A stretch of DNA of 64,000 bases, taken from contig JBBRBB010000005.1 in NCBI GenBank assembly GCA_038206235.1, positions 62,001-126,000 on the forward strand, written 5' to 3'. Below the pieces are notes generated by a model, which had not been told where the DNA came from, ran no database searches, and saw only the letters and a program-made list of their open reading frames with translations. Shown one piece after another: positions 44,828-54,653 of the stretch; the stretch's first letter is position 1; each line of letters starts with the position of its first letter. Origin of the DNA: JBBRBB01 sp038206235. Its GTDB lineage: Bacteria > Bacteroidota > Bacteroidia > Chitinophagales > Chitinophagaceae. The position numbers and the translations under genes are program-made.

Positions 44828-47800
44828 TCACTTCACCACCACCCACTTGCCGCTTACACCGCCGCTGATTTCGTGCTGGTACATGGCTTCGCAATAAACA
44901 CCCGCCCAAATGTATTTGCCGGGATATGCCGCATTTAACTGCACATAATAGGTGAGCGTTTCGCCGGGGAGAATATCAAAATAATAATACACACGGTCGT
45001 CGCGAATGTCCATGTACTCTGCGGGTGAAGATTGAAAAGCGCCTTCACTGTTGTACAATCTTGTGTTGAGAATTTCCCAGCCGCCGGGGAAAAGCTCACT
45101 CAGCGCCATCTGCTCGTACACGCCGCGCATGCCGGGATTCTTCACCGTAACCTTTGCAACAAAATCGGTTCCCTGCTTTATGCTATCGGGCATAATGGTT
45201 TTGCCCGCCGAAGTTGTGAACACTACATTCACCTGCAGCACGTCAGGATAATTTACCGCGGGCATCGGCTGAAAACTCACAGGCTGCCCGCTGTTGAGCA
45301 CACGCACATACAACACATTGCCGCCCTTATTGGCAAGCTGTATGCTGCCCTTGCCGCTTTGCCACTTCACATTTTGCTGTGCTACCGTGCTTGCAGAATT
45401 GATGGTGAGGTTGTCGCCGCTGATTTTTCCGTTCACAACTATCTTGTTGTTGTCTTTATTGCTGCCGCTGAATTTTGCAATGGCGATAAGACAGTATGCA
45501 GTTGTTTGCGTGCTGTACCATTGGTCTTGTGAAAGCCTTGCAGCAATGGTGCGCACTAATTGTGCAGCCTGTGCTTTGCGGTTCATGATGGTGAGTGTTT
45601 CAAGCACCATTGCCTGGTCTCTTAAGTCGCTGCCATAAGTGAAGCCGGGGTCAGGTCGCTGCGGAAAGCTTGTTGGCAAATTGCTGATGAGTTGTAATGC
45701 AACCTGTGATTGTCCTGTTAGTTGATATGCTGCTGCAAGCCGCCACTTTGCTTCGGGTGTCAGGAACTTCCATTCTTTGAGGCGGTTCATTGCGCCCTGC
45801 TCGGGTGACTTTGCAAGCGCCAATAAGTAAAGACGGTATGCCTGTTCCAAATCTGTTCCATACCATCCCGCATAATGCGGGACTGAAGTTACGTTCCAGG
45901 CACGGGCTTTGCTGCGCTCAAATTGTTTCCACTGCTGCAGCATGGATGATGGCACGTTGTATCCATAGTTGCTTGCTTCGAGCAAAAAATTTCCTGCATA
46001 GCTGCTGCCCCATTCATCGCTTTCACTGCCGCCGGGCCAATAACTGAAGCCACCATCGCTCTGCTGAAAGTTTTGCAATTTCTGAATGCCTGCGCGAATG
46101 TTATGGTCAATATCTTTTTTTTGCTGTTCACTTAATTCTAATAATTGATTTAATACCAACTGCGAAAATACGGCAGACGTTGTTTGCTCAATGCAGCCAT
46201 GCGGATAGGTGATGAGATAGTTCAATCTTTTTTCTAAATTGATAGCAGGGATGCTTGATATTTCAAGCACAGCTTTGCTGGTGGCTGCATCACCAATCAT
46301 TGCCACAGTGCTGCTCCATGATGGATTGGGTTGAAGCGTTGCTTCTGTGATTTGGGTTACAGGCTGATTGGGATTGCGAATGTCAATCTCTGTTTCACTC
46401 ACAGATTTTTCTCCACCACTTGATGCAGTGATTTTTATGTTGCCGATGCCTGTGTTTGCTTTTACTCTTGCAGTGAAATAAACAAGCTGCTCGCCGGGCT
46501 TGGTGAAAGTTACATTTTGTGAACCTGTTGCTTCGATGTAAGGATTGCTTTGCAGAGTAAGCGAAACATTATGAATATTATTTTCTGTTGCAAAAACAGT
46601 AACGGGAATTTTTATTTCTTCTGTTGGTGCCAGCACACGTGGTAAGGTTGTGAGAAGCATCAAAGGTTTTTTTACTGTGATACTTTTTTCTGCCATCCCG
46701 TAAGCGTTACCACTTGCAGCAATCAACATGGCTTTCACGCTTCCCATGTATGCAGGCAGTGTGAAGTTGTATGTTTTGCTTCCGCCGGTTGAAGTGAATG
46801 GTCCCATAAATTGCACGACAGGTTTGAAGCGATTGGCTCTTCTTGTTTTAGATGCAAGCTCGCCTTCAGCATCACCGCCGATAGTGAGAATTCTTTCTAT
46901 CTGTGCAGCCCACGCACCGATTACATCATCATACAAATCCCAGCTCTTAACGCCAAGCGCTTCACGTGCATAGAATGCATCATGCGGGTTGGGAGTTTTG
47001 AATCTTGTTAAATCAAGCAAGCCTTCATCAACAATTGCGATAACATAGCTCATGTTTTTGCCATTTGCTTCTGACACGGTGATGGAAGTATTTGTTTCAG
47101 GACGAATAACATCAGCCACTTTAATGACCGGTTTCAGCAGCGTGGTTTTGTCATCAATCATGATGGGAATTACACCATACATTCTGATGGGCAAATCGTT
47201 GATGGTTTGTGCATGAGGCTGTATGAGGCTTACATTCACATACACATTCGGCGACATTTCTTTTTCTGCTTTGAAAGAAAATTTTGTTTGAGACTGTTCG
47301 GTGTTCACCCAATATGTTTTAATCACTTTACTTCCGCTTTCAATGCTAATGAGAGCACGTCCGCCTTTGCTGCTGGGTATTGTGAGATTCACATCATCAC
47401 CTACATTATATTTTTCTTTGTCTGATGTAAAGGATAACATCGCTGCTGCGGAAACATCATTGTCCATTCCACCGCGGCTTTGCCAGCTATAATCATCCAC
47501 ATAAAAAGTTGCGCCGGTTGTATGACCACTGCGTTTGTCTTTTATTAAAATCAAATATCTTCCCCAATTGTCTTCATTCATTTTTATGTTGTAATAACCT
47601 TTGCCATTAGTTATTGAGACAGTATCTTTTTTTATCAGCTTGTTATATTCATCCTGCGTAAAGTTGGAGAGTGCATCATCGTAACCATTATCCCACCACC
47701 AGCGCCACTGAATTTTGTACAATTCAATTTGTGCAGTTGTTGCGCCATTTACAGGAATTCCTTTTGTGTCAACTTCAGCAATGTCGAAGCGATGTGTTTT

Positions 47801-50494
47801 GCCAGATTGCAGAAAGCCCCAGGTTTTATCACCCTCAGGAACTTTTACACCGATATAAGAAGAATAAGGATTGAAAGGCATGGAGATATTATCAATGCTG
47901 AAATTGCCGCCAGGCTCAAACACTTTCACCACAAGGTTTGCAAGCAACTGACCGGGAGCTTCTGCATCAGCTAGTGTGAATGATGGATTGATGGGTGCAG
48001 TGCCTTCTGCACTCAATGTTCCGTCGAAAATTGTTTTTGATTGTGTGTTGAAAGATGCAGTGGGATTATCGAAAACATAATCTTCAAATTTTGGAAAAGT
48101 TGTTTTCCTTTTATACAACTGCGCATCCACTCTTGCTTTTAAATTTTGCGCAGTTGCACCGAAGAGCCATTTTGCAGAGAGTGTTCCGTTGATGTTGGCG
48201 TCTTTGCCGAGTGCAGTTAAGTTGCCAAAGTTCAAATCAATTTTTAAGCGGTTAGGAATTACGGTTTCAATCTTCAAATTCTTTTCAAATACAGCGCCGC
48301 CGGCTTTTACACGGCAGAGCCAGTTGCCTGTTGGTGCATCCGCATCGGTTACTGTGCGAAAAACGTTGAAGCCATTTTCACCGTTTGTTTGCACCATGCG
48401 TTTGTATAATTGTCCGCGTGGAGAAACTAATTCCATTTCTATTGGATGGTCTGCAGGAAGCTTGTTGTCTTTATCATCAATGATGCAACTCAGGAACAAA
48501 CTATCACCGGGGCGCCATACGCCGCGTTCGCCAAAGATGAAACCTTTGATGCCGTGCTACACTTCTTCGCCGCTAACATCGAAGCGACTTAACGGAAGAC
48601 TGCTGCCATCATCTAATTTTAAATAACCGCGTTCGTTTTGTTGTTTGGCAATTAATAAATATGGTTTTTTGTTGGGACTGGTGGGACTTGGGGGACTCGT
48701 GGAAGGTGATGATTTGAAGCTCCCTCCGGCTCCCCGTGTGGGAGAGAGAAGGGCAATACCGTCTGCGTCGGTGGTTGCTTTTGAAATGATTTGTAATTGA
48801 TAATTGAGTACTTCCAACTCAACATTTTTCATTGGCTCTGTTGTGATGATGTTATTCGCTGCGACAAATAAATTTCCGTTGGAAGAACGCTTTGCGGTTA
48901 AACCAATATTACTTGCCAAAATATTTCTGCTTGCAAATTTTTCTTTGCTGTAGTAAGAACTGAAGCATGGATTCTCTCTTTGTTGCCAATTGTATCCGTA
49001 TGGATAGTAACTGTCGTAACGATTCCAAAAGTTTTGGTCATCATCAACTTCATTATTGTTATCGTTGTCGTAATCATAATAATCCTCTTCGTTTTCTTTA
49101 GTAATGCTGTCGCAGGTATAGAGAGAATAATCAGGCCTGAAGCCAATAGTAACGCGGTAAATAGCGCCGGGTTCTGTTTTGATAAATTTATCGAGGTCAA
49201 GTGAGAAGCGTGTTTTCTTGTGAAGGTTGATGGTTTTGTCATTGTCTAAACGAACAGTGGCTTCTGCAATCGGTTTACCTACACGGCGAAGATTTTCTTC
49301 ACCATTTAAATTATTTGTTTGAAGAAATTGGGCAATGTTGTTTTCATAAATTTTGATGATGGAGACATCAACGGCTTTTAAATTCGTTGCATCAAAAGGT
49401 AATATGAGTTTGCCGCTGCTGTTGGGAAGAATATTTCCACGCCCCTGAATTTTTACTGAGGGAAAACTTGTTTCAAAATAAACATTTGATGTAAATGATT
49501 TGTTGAGCTGGGTGTTCCATTGGTTTTCGATTCCTTCATGCACATTGACCGTATAATTGCCATCAAGATTTTCGGTTGTATAAACTTTTACTTCGCTGTT
49601 GTTGATTGTGTAGCTAACATTTGTTTCTTCATCTGTGGTGGTAGAAACGCCTTCAATCGTAATTAACCCATCAAGCATTTGACCCACAGCAATCGGCTCG
49701 CTGAATTGAACGAGTGCATATTGTTGTTCCCCCTGCATTGCTCTTGTGTTCATCACTTTAAAATCACCAATGGCAGGAACAGGAATTTCTTTTTCTCCTT
49801 TTGTATCAGCATTCAATGCATCACCATTCCATTGCAGCGATAATTTTTCTTCTTTGTTGCTTCGCTGAATATTATTAATAGTGAATTGATGTGTTTTATC
49901 TGCTTCATTGTGTTGCCAGTGTATTTTTAAATCTGAATTATTGAGTTTTGCTGATAAAAGTTTTTCAACATTCTTAGAATCTTCCACATCTGCGGTTCGT
50001 AATTCACCACTAAGATTCATTGTTTGTTTGTTGTTGGTTGTTAAGCCAAATTCCTCCACTTCAAAAGAGGGTTTTAGAACCTGTATGTTGAAACCAAAAT
50101 CTTTGAATTGCTTTGGAACATCAAGCACTTTATCCAAATTAAAATGTACTTCATACAGCTTGTCGGGCTTTAAATCATTGTCTGGCTTGAATTCTATGGT
50201 TCTTGCATCAACCCAATAAGCTTTGCCATTAACCGAAGGTTTGAAATCAAAATATTTCTCTTTGAGTGTTTCATTTAATGTGTGCGTAGTATTTGCATCT
50301 TCTGCAAGCTGAATGCGGATGGTATTCTTTTTTGAAACAACGCCTGATGTGTAAGCTTCGATGTATTTGCTAAAAGCGGGGTCAACAGAGAGAAGCTTTT
50401 CTTTTTTGTTGCAGGAGAAGAAAATCGTTACAATACAAAGAAGGGCAAGACGGCGCAGAGTTGCCGTTGGATGATAATGAGGTTGCATAAGCAC
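44828..50494 (-). pseudogene. bacterial alpha-2-macroglobulin lipoprotein, interrupted by in-frame TAG
   Basis: Two open stretches (48557-50494, 645 codons; 44828-48499 and its upstream frame) are in the same frame, separated by one TAG at 48557-48559. Read through, the protein is about 1,888 residues. It opens with lipobox LCIVTIFFSC and macroglobulin-like domains. The stop follows SGEEV, and HGIKGFIFGERGVWRPGDS continues. Family members carry a residue such as Gln there, so CAG to TAG is likely. Further on come the alpha-2-macroglobulin core (YMGSVKAMLIAASGNAYG), the intact thioester motif GCIEQ in YPHGCIEQTTSAVF, and the C-terminal complement-like domain. Bacterial members trap proteases in the periplasm, often beside PBP1C; no pbpC is here. 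The palindromic CCCGCATTATGCGGG is within coding sequence at about 45869. Confidence 0.85.
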
Positions 50495-50663
50495 ATGGAA
50501 TGTTTGTGTAAAAAAATGGTGAGCGGAAATTAGAGAATATGTTTGAATGCGAAAAATAATTTGACCTCAGCCCTTTATTCGCATTCACGAATTATTTTTT
50601 AAAGTGCCCAGGAATGCTTCGCATTTCCATGAGAAAACACCCTGCTCATGTGTAGTGAAATAG

Positions 50664-50747
50664 TGCCCGGAACTGGATTCGAACCAGCACATTCTTGCGA
50701 ACGCTGCGACCTGAACACAGTGCGTCTACCAATTTCGCCATCCGGGC
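50664..50747 (-). tRNA. tRNA-Leu (CAG)
   Basis: On the minus strand a full class-II cloverleaf folds. It has acceptor GCCCGGA/TCCGGGC, D-arm with TGGTAGAC, and anticodon stem CTGTG/CGCAG with loop TTCAGGT. The long variable arm is CGTTCGCAAGAATG and the T-arm is GGTTCGAATCC, with discriminator A. CCA is not encoded. A CATGAG/CTCATG hairpin (50628-50650) lies just downstream without a strong T-run. Confidence 0.95.
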
Positions 50748-50750
50748 CGG

Positions 50751-50790
50751 TTAATTAGCTAATTTGCTGATGTGCTAATTTGCTAATTGA
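50751..50790. repeat. short periodic tract next to tRNA-Leu
   Basis: TTAGCTAATTTGCTGATG then TGCTAATTTGCTAATTG: an approximately 8-base unit, between tRNA-Leu and the LuxE-like gene. Confidence 0.6.
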
Positions 50791-50808
50791 AGAGCTGCAA
50801 ATATATAA

Positions 50809-51786
50809 TTAAACCACCATCAAACTGCATCCCCGAACATCACTGTTATCAAGCCTTCCCCAAACCTCAAAGCTTCCATCTTCATAAACATATCCTGTAT
50901 CATCAGTTGCAATAAACGAGCAGCTATACACATTTGCAAGGTCAATAATATTCAACGCTCCCCTGCCAACGGTTTTAACCAGCAACGGGTCATCTTCATC
51001 CCGTACCAAAACTTTCATCCACGGTGCGCAATAAAATCTTCCATTCCCTTTAGAATAAGCCTGACTTAATAATTCCGTCATTCCGTATTCTGAATGCACT
51101 GCATTCAAACCAAATTTTTCGCAAAGCATTTCATGTACTTGCTGTCTTGTAAGCTCTTCACGCCGCCCCTTCATGCCGCCGGTTTCCATTACGGTTGTAT
51201 ATTTTAATTGCACCGGGAATTGTTCTGCAAAATCAAGCAGGGCGAATGTTACACCTATCAGCAATGTTTGTTGTTTTGCATTTTCCAAATTCTTTAAACC
51301 ATTCCACAGCTTTTCAAAATCATACAAATAAAATCCGCTTTGCAAATGCGCAGATTGCTTAATCAATTCATCAGCCATCATCACCAAAGAAGAATTTTTT
51401 CTTTCAAGATACGATGGCAATAAACCAAGAATGCACAAGTTCTTTACATCACCATAAAAATTTTCAAAACATTTTAAAAAACTTTTATTATAAATATTTA
51501 CATCTTTCACATAATGATGACTGTGCAACTGTTGCGTAGTGCCGGTGCTTTCAAACACGACCTGCGGTTCAAATTCGCCACATTTTATTTCATGCGTTTT
51601 GAAAAATGAGATGGGCAGAAATGAAAAATCAGTTAAAGATTCTATGCTATTTTTTTCTGAATTAAAAGCTTCGCACCACTTTTGATAAACTTTATTTGTT
51701 TTACGCTGATATTGAAATATAGAGTTGGCTCTTTCAAAAAATGATTCAGCATTTTCAAAAATATTGTTAACAAACTGAGGGCTCAC
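50809..51786 (-). CDS. LuxE/PaaK-like acyl-protein synthetase
   Basis: A GTG start at 51786 (MSPQFVNNIFENAESFFE...) gives 325 residues, the normal size. The longer open frame to 51981 would overlap the divergent lipoprotein gene. LuxE-family features are FESTGTTQQLHSHH (the STGT phosphate loop), LPSYLERKNSSLVMMADELI, VMETGGMKGRREELTRQQVHEML and HSEYGMTELLSQAY. It is expected to adenylate a fatty or aryl acid. No luciferase or reductase genes are nearby, so the role is metabolic and unknown. Confidence 0.88.
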   Translation of the reverse strand: MSPQFVNNIFENAESFFERANSIFQYQRKTNKVYQKWCEAFNSEKNSIESLTDFSFLPISFFKTHEIKCGEFEPQVVFESTGTTQQLHSHHYVKDVNIYNKSFLKCFENFYGDVKNLCILGLLPSYLERKNSSLVMMADELIKQSAHLQSGFYLYDFEKLWNGLKNLENAKQQTLLIGVTFALLDFAEQFPVQLKYTTVMETGGMKGRREELTRQQVHEMLCEKFGLNAVHSEYGMTELLSQAYSKGNGRFYCAPWMKVLVRDEDDPLLVKTVGRGALNIIDLANVYSCSFIATDDTGYVYEDGSFEVWGRLDNSDVRGCSLMVV

Positions 51787-51835
51787 AATTAAACGATGAT
51801 TTGTTTTGTTTACATTTGAATTGTAATACGCAAAA

Positions 51836-52285
51836 ATGAAAGTAAAATTTTTAATCTCCGCTTGTGTTTTGCTTATTTTATCAGCCTGCACAAAAGACCA
51901 GTTTACTACTAAGCCGCAATTGACTTTTAAATCGGTAAGCATAAACGTGTTGCCAATTGACCAATCAATTATTTTTTCCATAGATTATACAGATAAGGAA
52001 GGTGATATACAAGACAGTTTAGTTGTGATAAAGAAAACATTCAACTGTATTATGGATTCGTTTACGGTCTTTTATCCCATGCCCACAGACATACCAACAC
52101 AGAGCAACAGCCAGGGTGAAATACAGGTAAGATATTCGCATGGCATCAATCTTCAATACCCTGACATTGGCGACCCGCAGTGCCCAGATAATGATACCTG
52201 TGTTTTCAAGTTCGTTCTTAGCGACAAAGCGGGCAATATTAGTGATACCGCCTATTCTCCCCAAATAGTAATAATTAAACGATAA
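51836..52285 (+). CDS. lipoprotein of unknown function
   Basis: A 149-residue lipoprotein (MKVKFLISACVLLILSAC, lipobox cysteine at 18). The mature part is beta-rich, with FSIDYTDKEGDIQDSLVVIKK, QVRYSHGINLQYPDIGDPQCPDNDTCVFKFVLSDKAGNISDTAYSPQIVI, which reads as an Ig-like or cadherin-like sandwich. It ends exactly where the UbiA-like gene begins (GTG after TAA), so the two are an operon. Confidence 0.78.
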   Translation: MKVKFLISACVLLILSACTKDQFTTKPQLTFKSVSINVLPIDQSIIFSIDYTDKEGDIQDSLVVIKKTFNCIMDSFTVFYPMPTDIPTQSNSQGEIQVRYSHGINLQYPDIGDPQCPDNDTCVFKFVLSDKAGNISDTAYSPQIVIIKR

Positions 52286-53197
52286 GTGTCTTTTATAAAA
52301 AGGCTTGTTGCATTTATTTTTTACGGCAACTATTTTTATGGCTTATGCACTGTAGCACTTAGTATAGAAGCAAGCTTGCAGCAACAGGTTGCTCTTAATA
52401 TTGCGCTCTATTATATCTTTCTTTATACTGCCACGATTGTTTATTACACAAAAGCCTATCTCGGCGAAATTAATCCTGCCACTGTAAACAAGCGTTCTCA
52501 ATGGTATTTAAAAAACAGAAAATTTGTATGGCTAAGTCAATACGTATTTATCTGCATTACGCTGGGCATCGGCATATATTTATTTATCGGGTACATACAT
52601 AATTTCAAAACGCTTACAATAATTGAATGGGCAGAAATTTTTATCTTTCCCATAATAGCCCTCTCCTATTATGGCATTTCACCAATTAAATCAACGCAAA
52701 TAAATCTGCGGCAAACCGGCTGGCTAAAACCTTTTTTTATTGGCTTTGTATGGGGAGGCGCAGTAACTATTTATCCATTGCTGTTTTATCAAATACAAAC
52801 AGGTTTTCATCACAGCATTTCTTTCTATGGCAGCTTTCTTTTTATTAAAAACTGGATGTTCATTACCGTGCTCAGCATTATGTTTGATATTAAAGATTAT
52901 GCCGCCGACCATAACCGCAGACTCAAAACTTTTGTAGTGCGTATAGGTATTAGAAAAACAATTTTCTTCATCATCATTCCGTTAAGTATTATTGGCTTTA
53001 TATCATACATCATTTTTGTAGTTGCCATGCATTTTCCCTTAGTGCGCATTCTGTTTAACAGTATTCCTTTCATTCTGTTGCTAATTGTTGCAGGATCATT
53101 ACAACACCGTAAATCAATTCTCTATTATCTTGCAGTGATTGATGGTCTCATGCTCGTAAAAGCCGCATGTGGCATTTTAGGTGTTTTACTTTCGTAA
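52286..53197 (+). CDS. UbiA-like prenyltransferase family membrane protein
   Basis: A 303-residue protein starting at GTG directly after the lipoprotein stop. It has about eight membrane helices. The second aspartate motif of the UbiA family is conserved: D201-I-K-D204-Y-A-A-D208-H-N-R-R-L-K-T. The first motif (normally NDxxD) is replaced by YYTKAYLGEINPATVNKRS, so prenyl-diphosphate binding may be altered or lost. Substrates are unknown. Confidence 0.75.
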   Translation: MSFIKRLVAFIFYGNYFYGLCTVALSIEASLQQQVALNIALYYIFLYTATIVYYTKAYLGEINPATVNKRSQWYLKNRKFVWLSQYVFICITLGIGIYLFIGYIHNFKTLTIIEWAEIFIFPIIALSYYGISPIKSTQINLRQTGWLKPFFIGFVWGGAVTIYPLLFYQIQTGFHHSISFYGSFLFIKNWMFITVLSIMFDIKDYAADHNRRLKTFVVRIGIRKTIFFIIIPLSIIGFISYIIFVVAMHFPLVRILFNSIPFILLLIVAGSLQHRKSILYYLAVIDGLMLVKAACGILGVLLS

Positions 53198-53198
53198 C

Positions 53199-53273
53199 AG
53201 TGAGCAGTAAACAGTGAACGGTGAACAGTGAAAGGTGAACAGTGAGCAGTGAACGGTGAACGGTGAAGAGTAA
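53199..53273. repeat. GTGAACGGTGAACAGTG periodic tract
   Basis: Ten-base imperfect units (AGTGAGCAGTAAACAGTGAA, CGGTGAACAGTGAAAGGTGA, then further copies) run for 75 bases between the UbiA-like gene and the M42 peptidase. There are no spacers, so it is not a CRISPR array. Confidence 0.85.
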
Positions 53274-53312
53274 AGAATGAACATTCAAACATTTAAACAA
53301 TTAACATACAAA

Positions 53313-54428
53313 ATGGCTACACAAAAAAAATCGAAACAAAAAAAATCTGTCCTTACAGAAAATTCATTACAGTTTTTAAAAAATTATATCAATAATCCAT
53401 CACCTGTTGGCTTTGAAAGCGGCGGACAAAAATTATGGCTCGATTATATAAAGCCCTTTACCAACACGCACTTTACCGATGCTTACGGCACGGCAGTAGC
53501 AGTTATTAATCCTGATGCAAATTTCAAAGTAGTGCTTGAAGCTCATGCCGATGAGATTAGCTGGTTCGTAAATTACATTAACGACCAGGGATTAATTTAT
53601 TTGAAAAGGAATGGTGGCGTTGACCACCAGGTGGCGCCTGCAAAGCGTGTAATTATTCATGGCAGCAAAGGACCTGTAAAAGCCGTGTTTGGATGGCCTG
53701 CGATTCACACAAGATTATCAAACAATGATAACAAAGAGCCTCACCCAAAAGTGGAAAATCTCTTTCTCGACTGCGGTGCACGTAATAAAAAAGAAGTGGA
53801 AAACAGTGGCGTGCATATTGGCGCAGTGGTTACTTATGAAGAAGGCTTCGATGAACTCTTGTACAATTATTTAATCGGCAGAGCATTTGATAACCGCATT
53901 GGCGGTTTTATGATTGCAGAAGTTGCACGCTTAATTTATGAGAACAAAAAGAAATTACCTTTTGCATTGTACGTGGTGAATGCCGTGCAGGAAGAAATTG
54001 GTTTACGCGGCGCAGAAATGATTGCCCGCCGCATAAAACCAAACATTGCTATTATCACCGATGTTACACATGATACGCAAACGCCCATGATAAATAAAGT
54101 GATTGAGGGCGATATTGCCTGCGGCAAAGGGCCTTCGCTTGCTTATGGACCTGCGGTGCATAACAAGCTGCTGAAATTTGTGCAAGACATTGCAGCAAAG
54201 CAAAAGATAAATATCCAGTTGCGCACGGTAAGTCGCAGCACAGGCACAGATACGGATAGCTTTGCATACTCCAATGATGGCTGCCCCTCAGTGCTCATTT
54301 CCATTCCGCTCAGGTACATGCACACAACGGTAGAAATGCTGCACCGCAACGATATTGACGAAACCATTCGACTGATGTATGAGACCGTAATTGCACTTAC
54401 GCCAAAAACAAATTTGAGCTATATGTAA
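53313..54428 (+). CDS. M42-family metallo-aminopeptidase
   Basis: The start at 53313 (MATQKKSKQKKSVLTENSLQFL) matches related proteins; the ATG at 53277 lies in repeat-adjacent DNA. The 371-residue M42 (glutamyl aminopeptidase/endoglucanase M) protein has metal and catalytic residues in EAHADEISWF, GRAFDNRIGG, AVQEEIGLRGAE, ITDVTHDTQ and LRYMHTTVEML. These are cytosolic dinuclear-zinc/cobalt peptidases, often tetrahedral dodecamers, that trim peptides from the N-terminus. Confidence 0.94.
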   Translation: MATQKKSKQKKSVLTENSLQFLKNYINNPSPVGFESGGQKLWLDYIKPFTNTHFTDAYGTAVAVINPDANFKVVLEAHADEISWFVNYINDQGLIYLKRNGGVDHQVAPAKRVIIHGSKGPVKAVFGWPAIHTRLSNNDNKEPHPKVENLFLDCGARNKKEVENSGVHIGAVVTYEEGFDELLYNYLIGRAFDNRIGGFMIAEVARLIYENKKKLPFALYVVNAVQEEIGLRGAEMIARRIKPNIAIITDVTHDTQTPMINKVIEGDIACGKGPSLAYGPAVHNKLLKFVQDIAAKQKINIQLRTVSRSTGTDTDSFAYSNDGCPSVLISIPLRYMHTTVEMLHRNDIDETIRLMYETVIALTPKTNLSYM

Positions 54429-54442
54429 TAAGAAATTTTTTT

Positions 54443-54578
54443 ATGAACCCAACCTGCCTGCCCGACTATTTTAATAATTTTTGGGGGCAGGCAGGTATGC
54501 TGCTATAAAGTTGCCTCGCCTTAGGCGAGGCGGTTGTTCGCACTCTTATACTGCCTGCCCCGTCTCAACCGGGTTCAT
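54443..54578. repeat. composite nested palindromic element
   Basis: Three nested dyads fill this gap. The outer pair is ATGAACCC (54443-54450) with GGGTTCAT (54571-54578). The middle pair is ACCTGCCTGCCC (54452-54463) with GGGCAGGCAGGT (54485-54496). An inner hairpin is GCCTCGCC-TTA-GGCGAGGC (54513-54531). A further CTGCCTGCCC is at 54551. It has no coding capacity and resembles a MITE-like or REP-type element. Confidence 0.75.
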
Positions 54579-54653
54579 ATCATTATTCTGCAAACAATAA
54601 ATTTCTATTAATTTCTTACTTTGTCCTGTTATATTAAATTGCAAATTGATTAC

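Noticed and set aside
45032..45532. 166-codon plus-strand frame
   Set aside because: It is antisense to the alpha-2-macroglobulin gene in its well-conserved C-terminal domain; no domain is recognisable.
48557..48559. TAG readthrough as glutamine by altered code
   Set aside because: TAG is the stop of intact genes (TonB receptor, deoxynucleoside kinase), so a general recoding is not supported.
50628..50650. Terminator for tRNA-Leu
   Set aside because: CATGAG/CTCATG forms a stem but lacks a T-run; it may be another palindromic repeat, so it is only mentioned in the tRNA entry.
53199..53273. CRISPR array
   Set aside because: Units are contiguous and imperfect with no unique spacers, and no cas gene is in the window.
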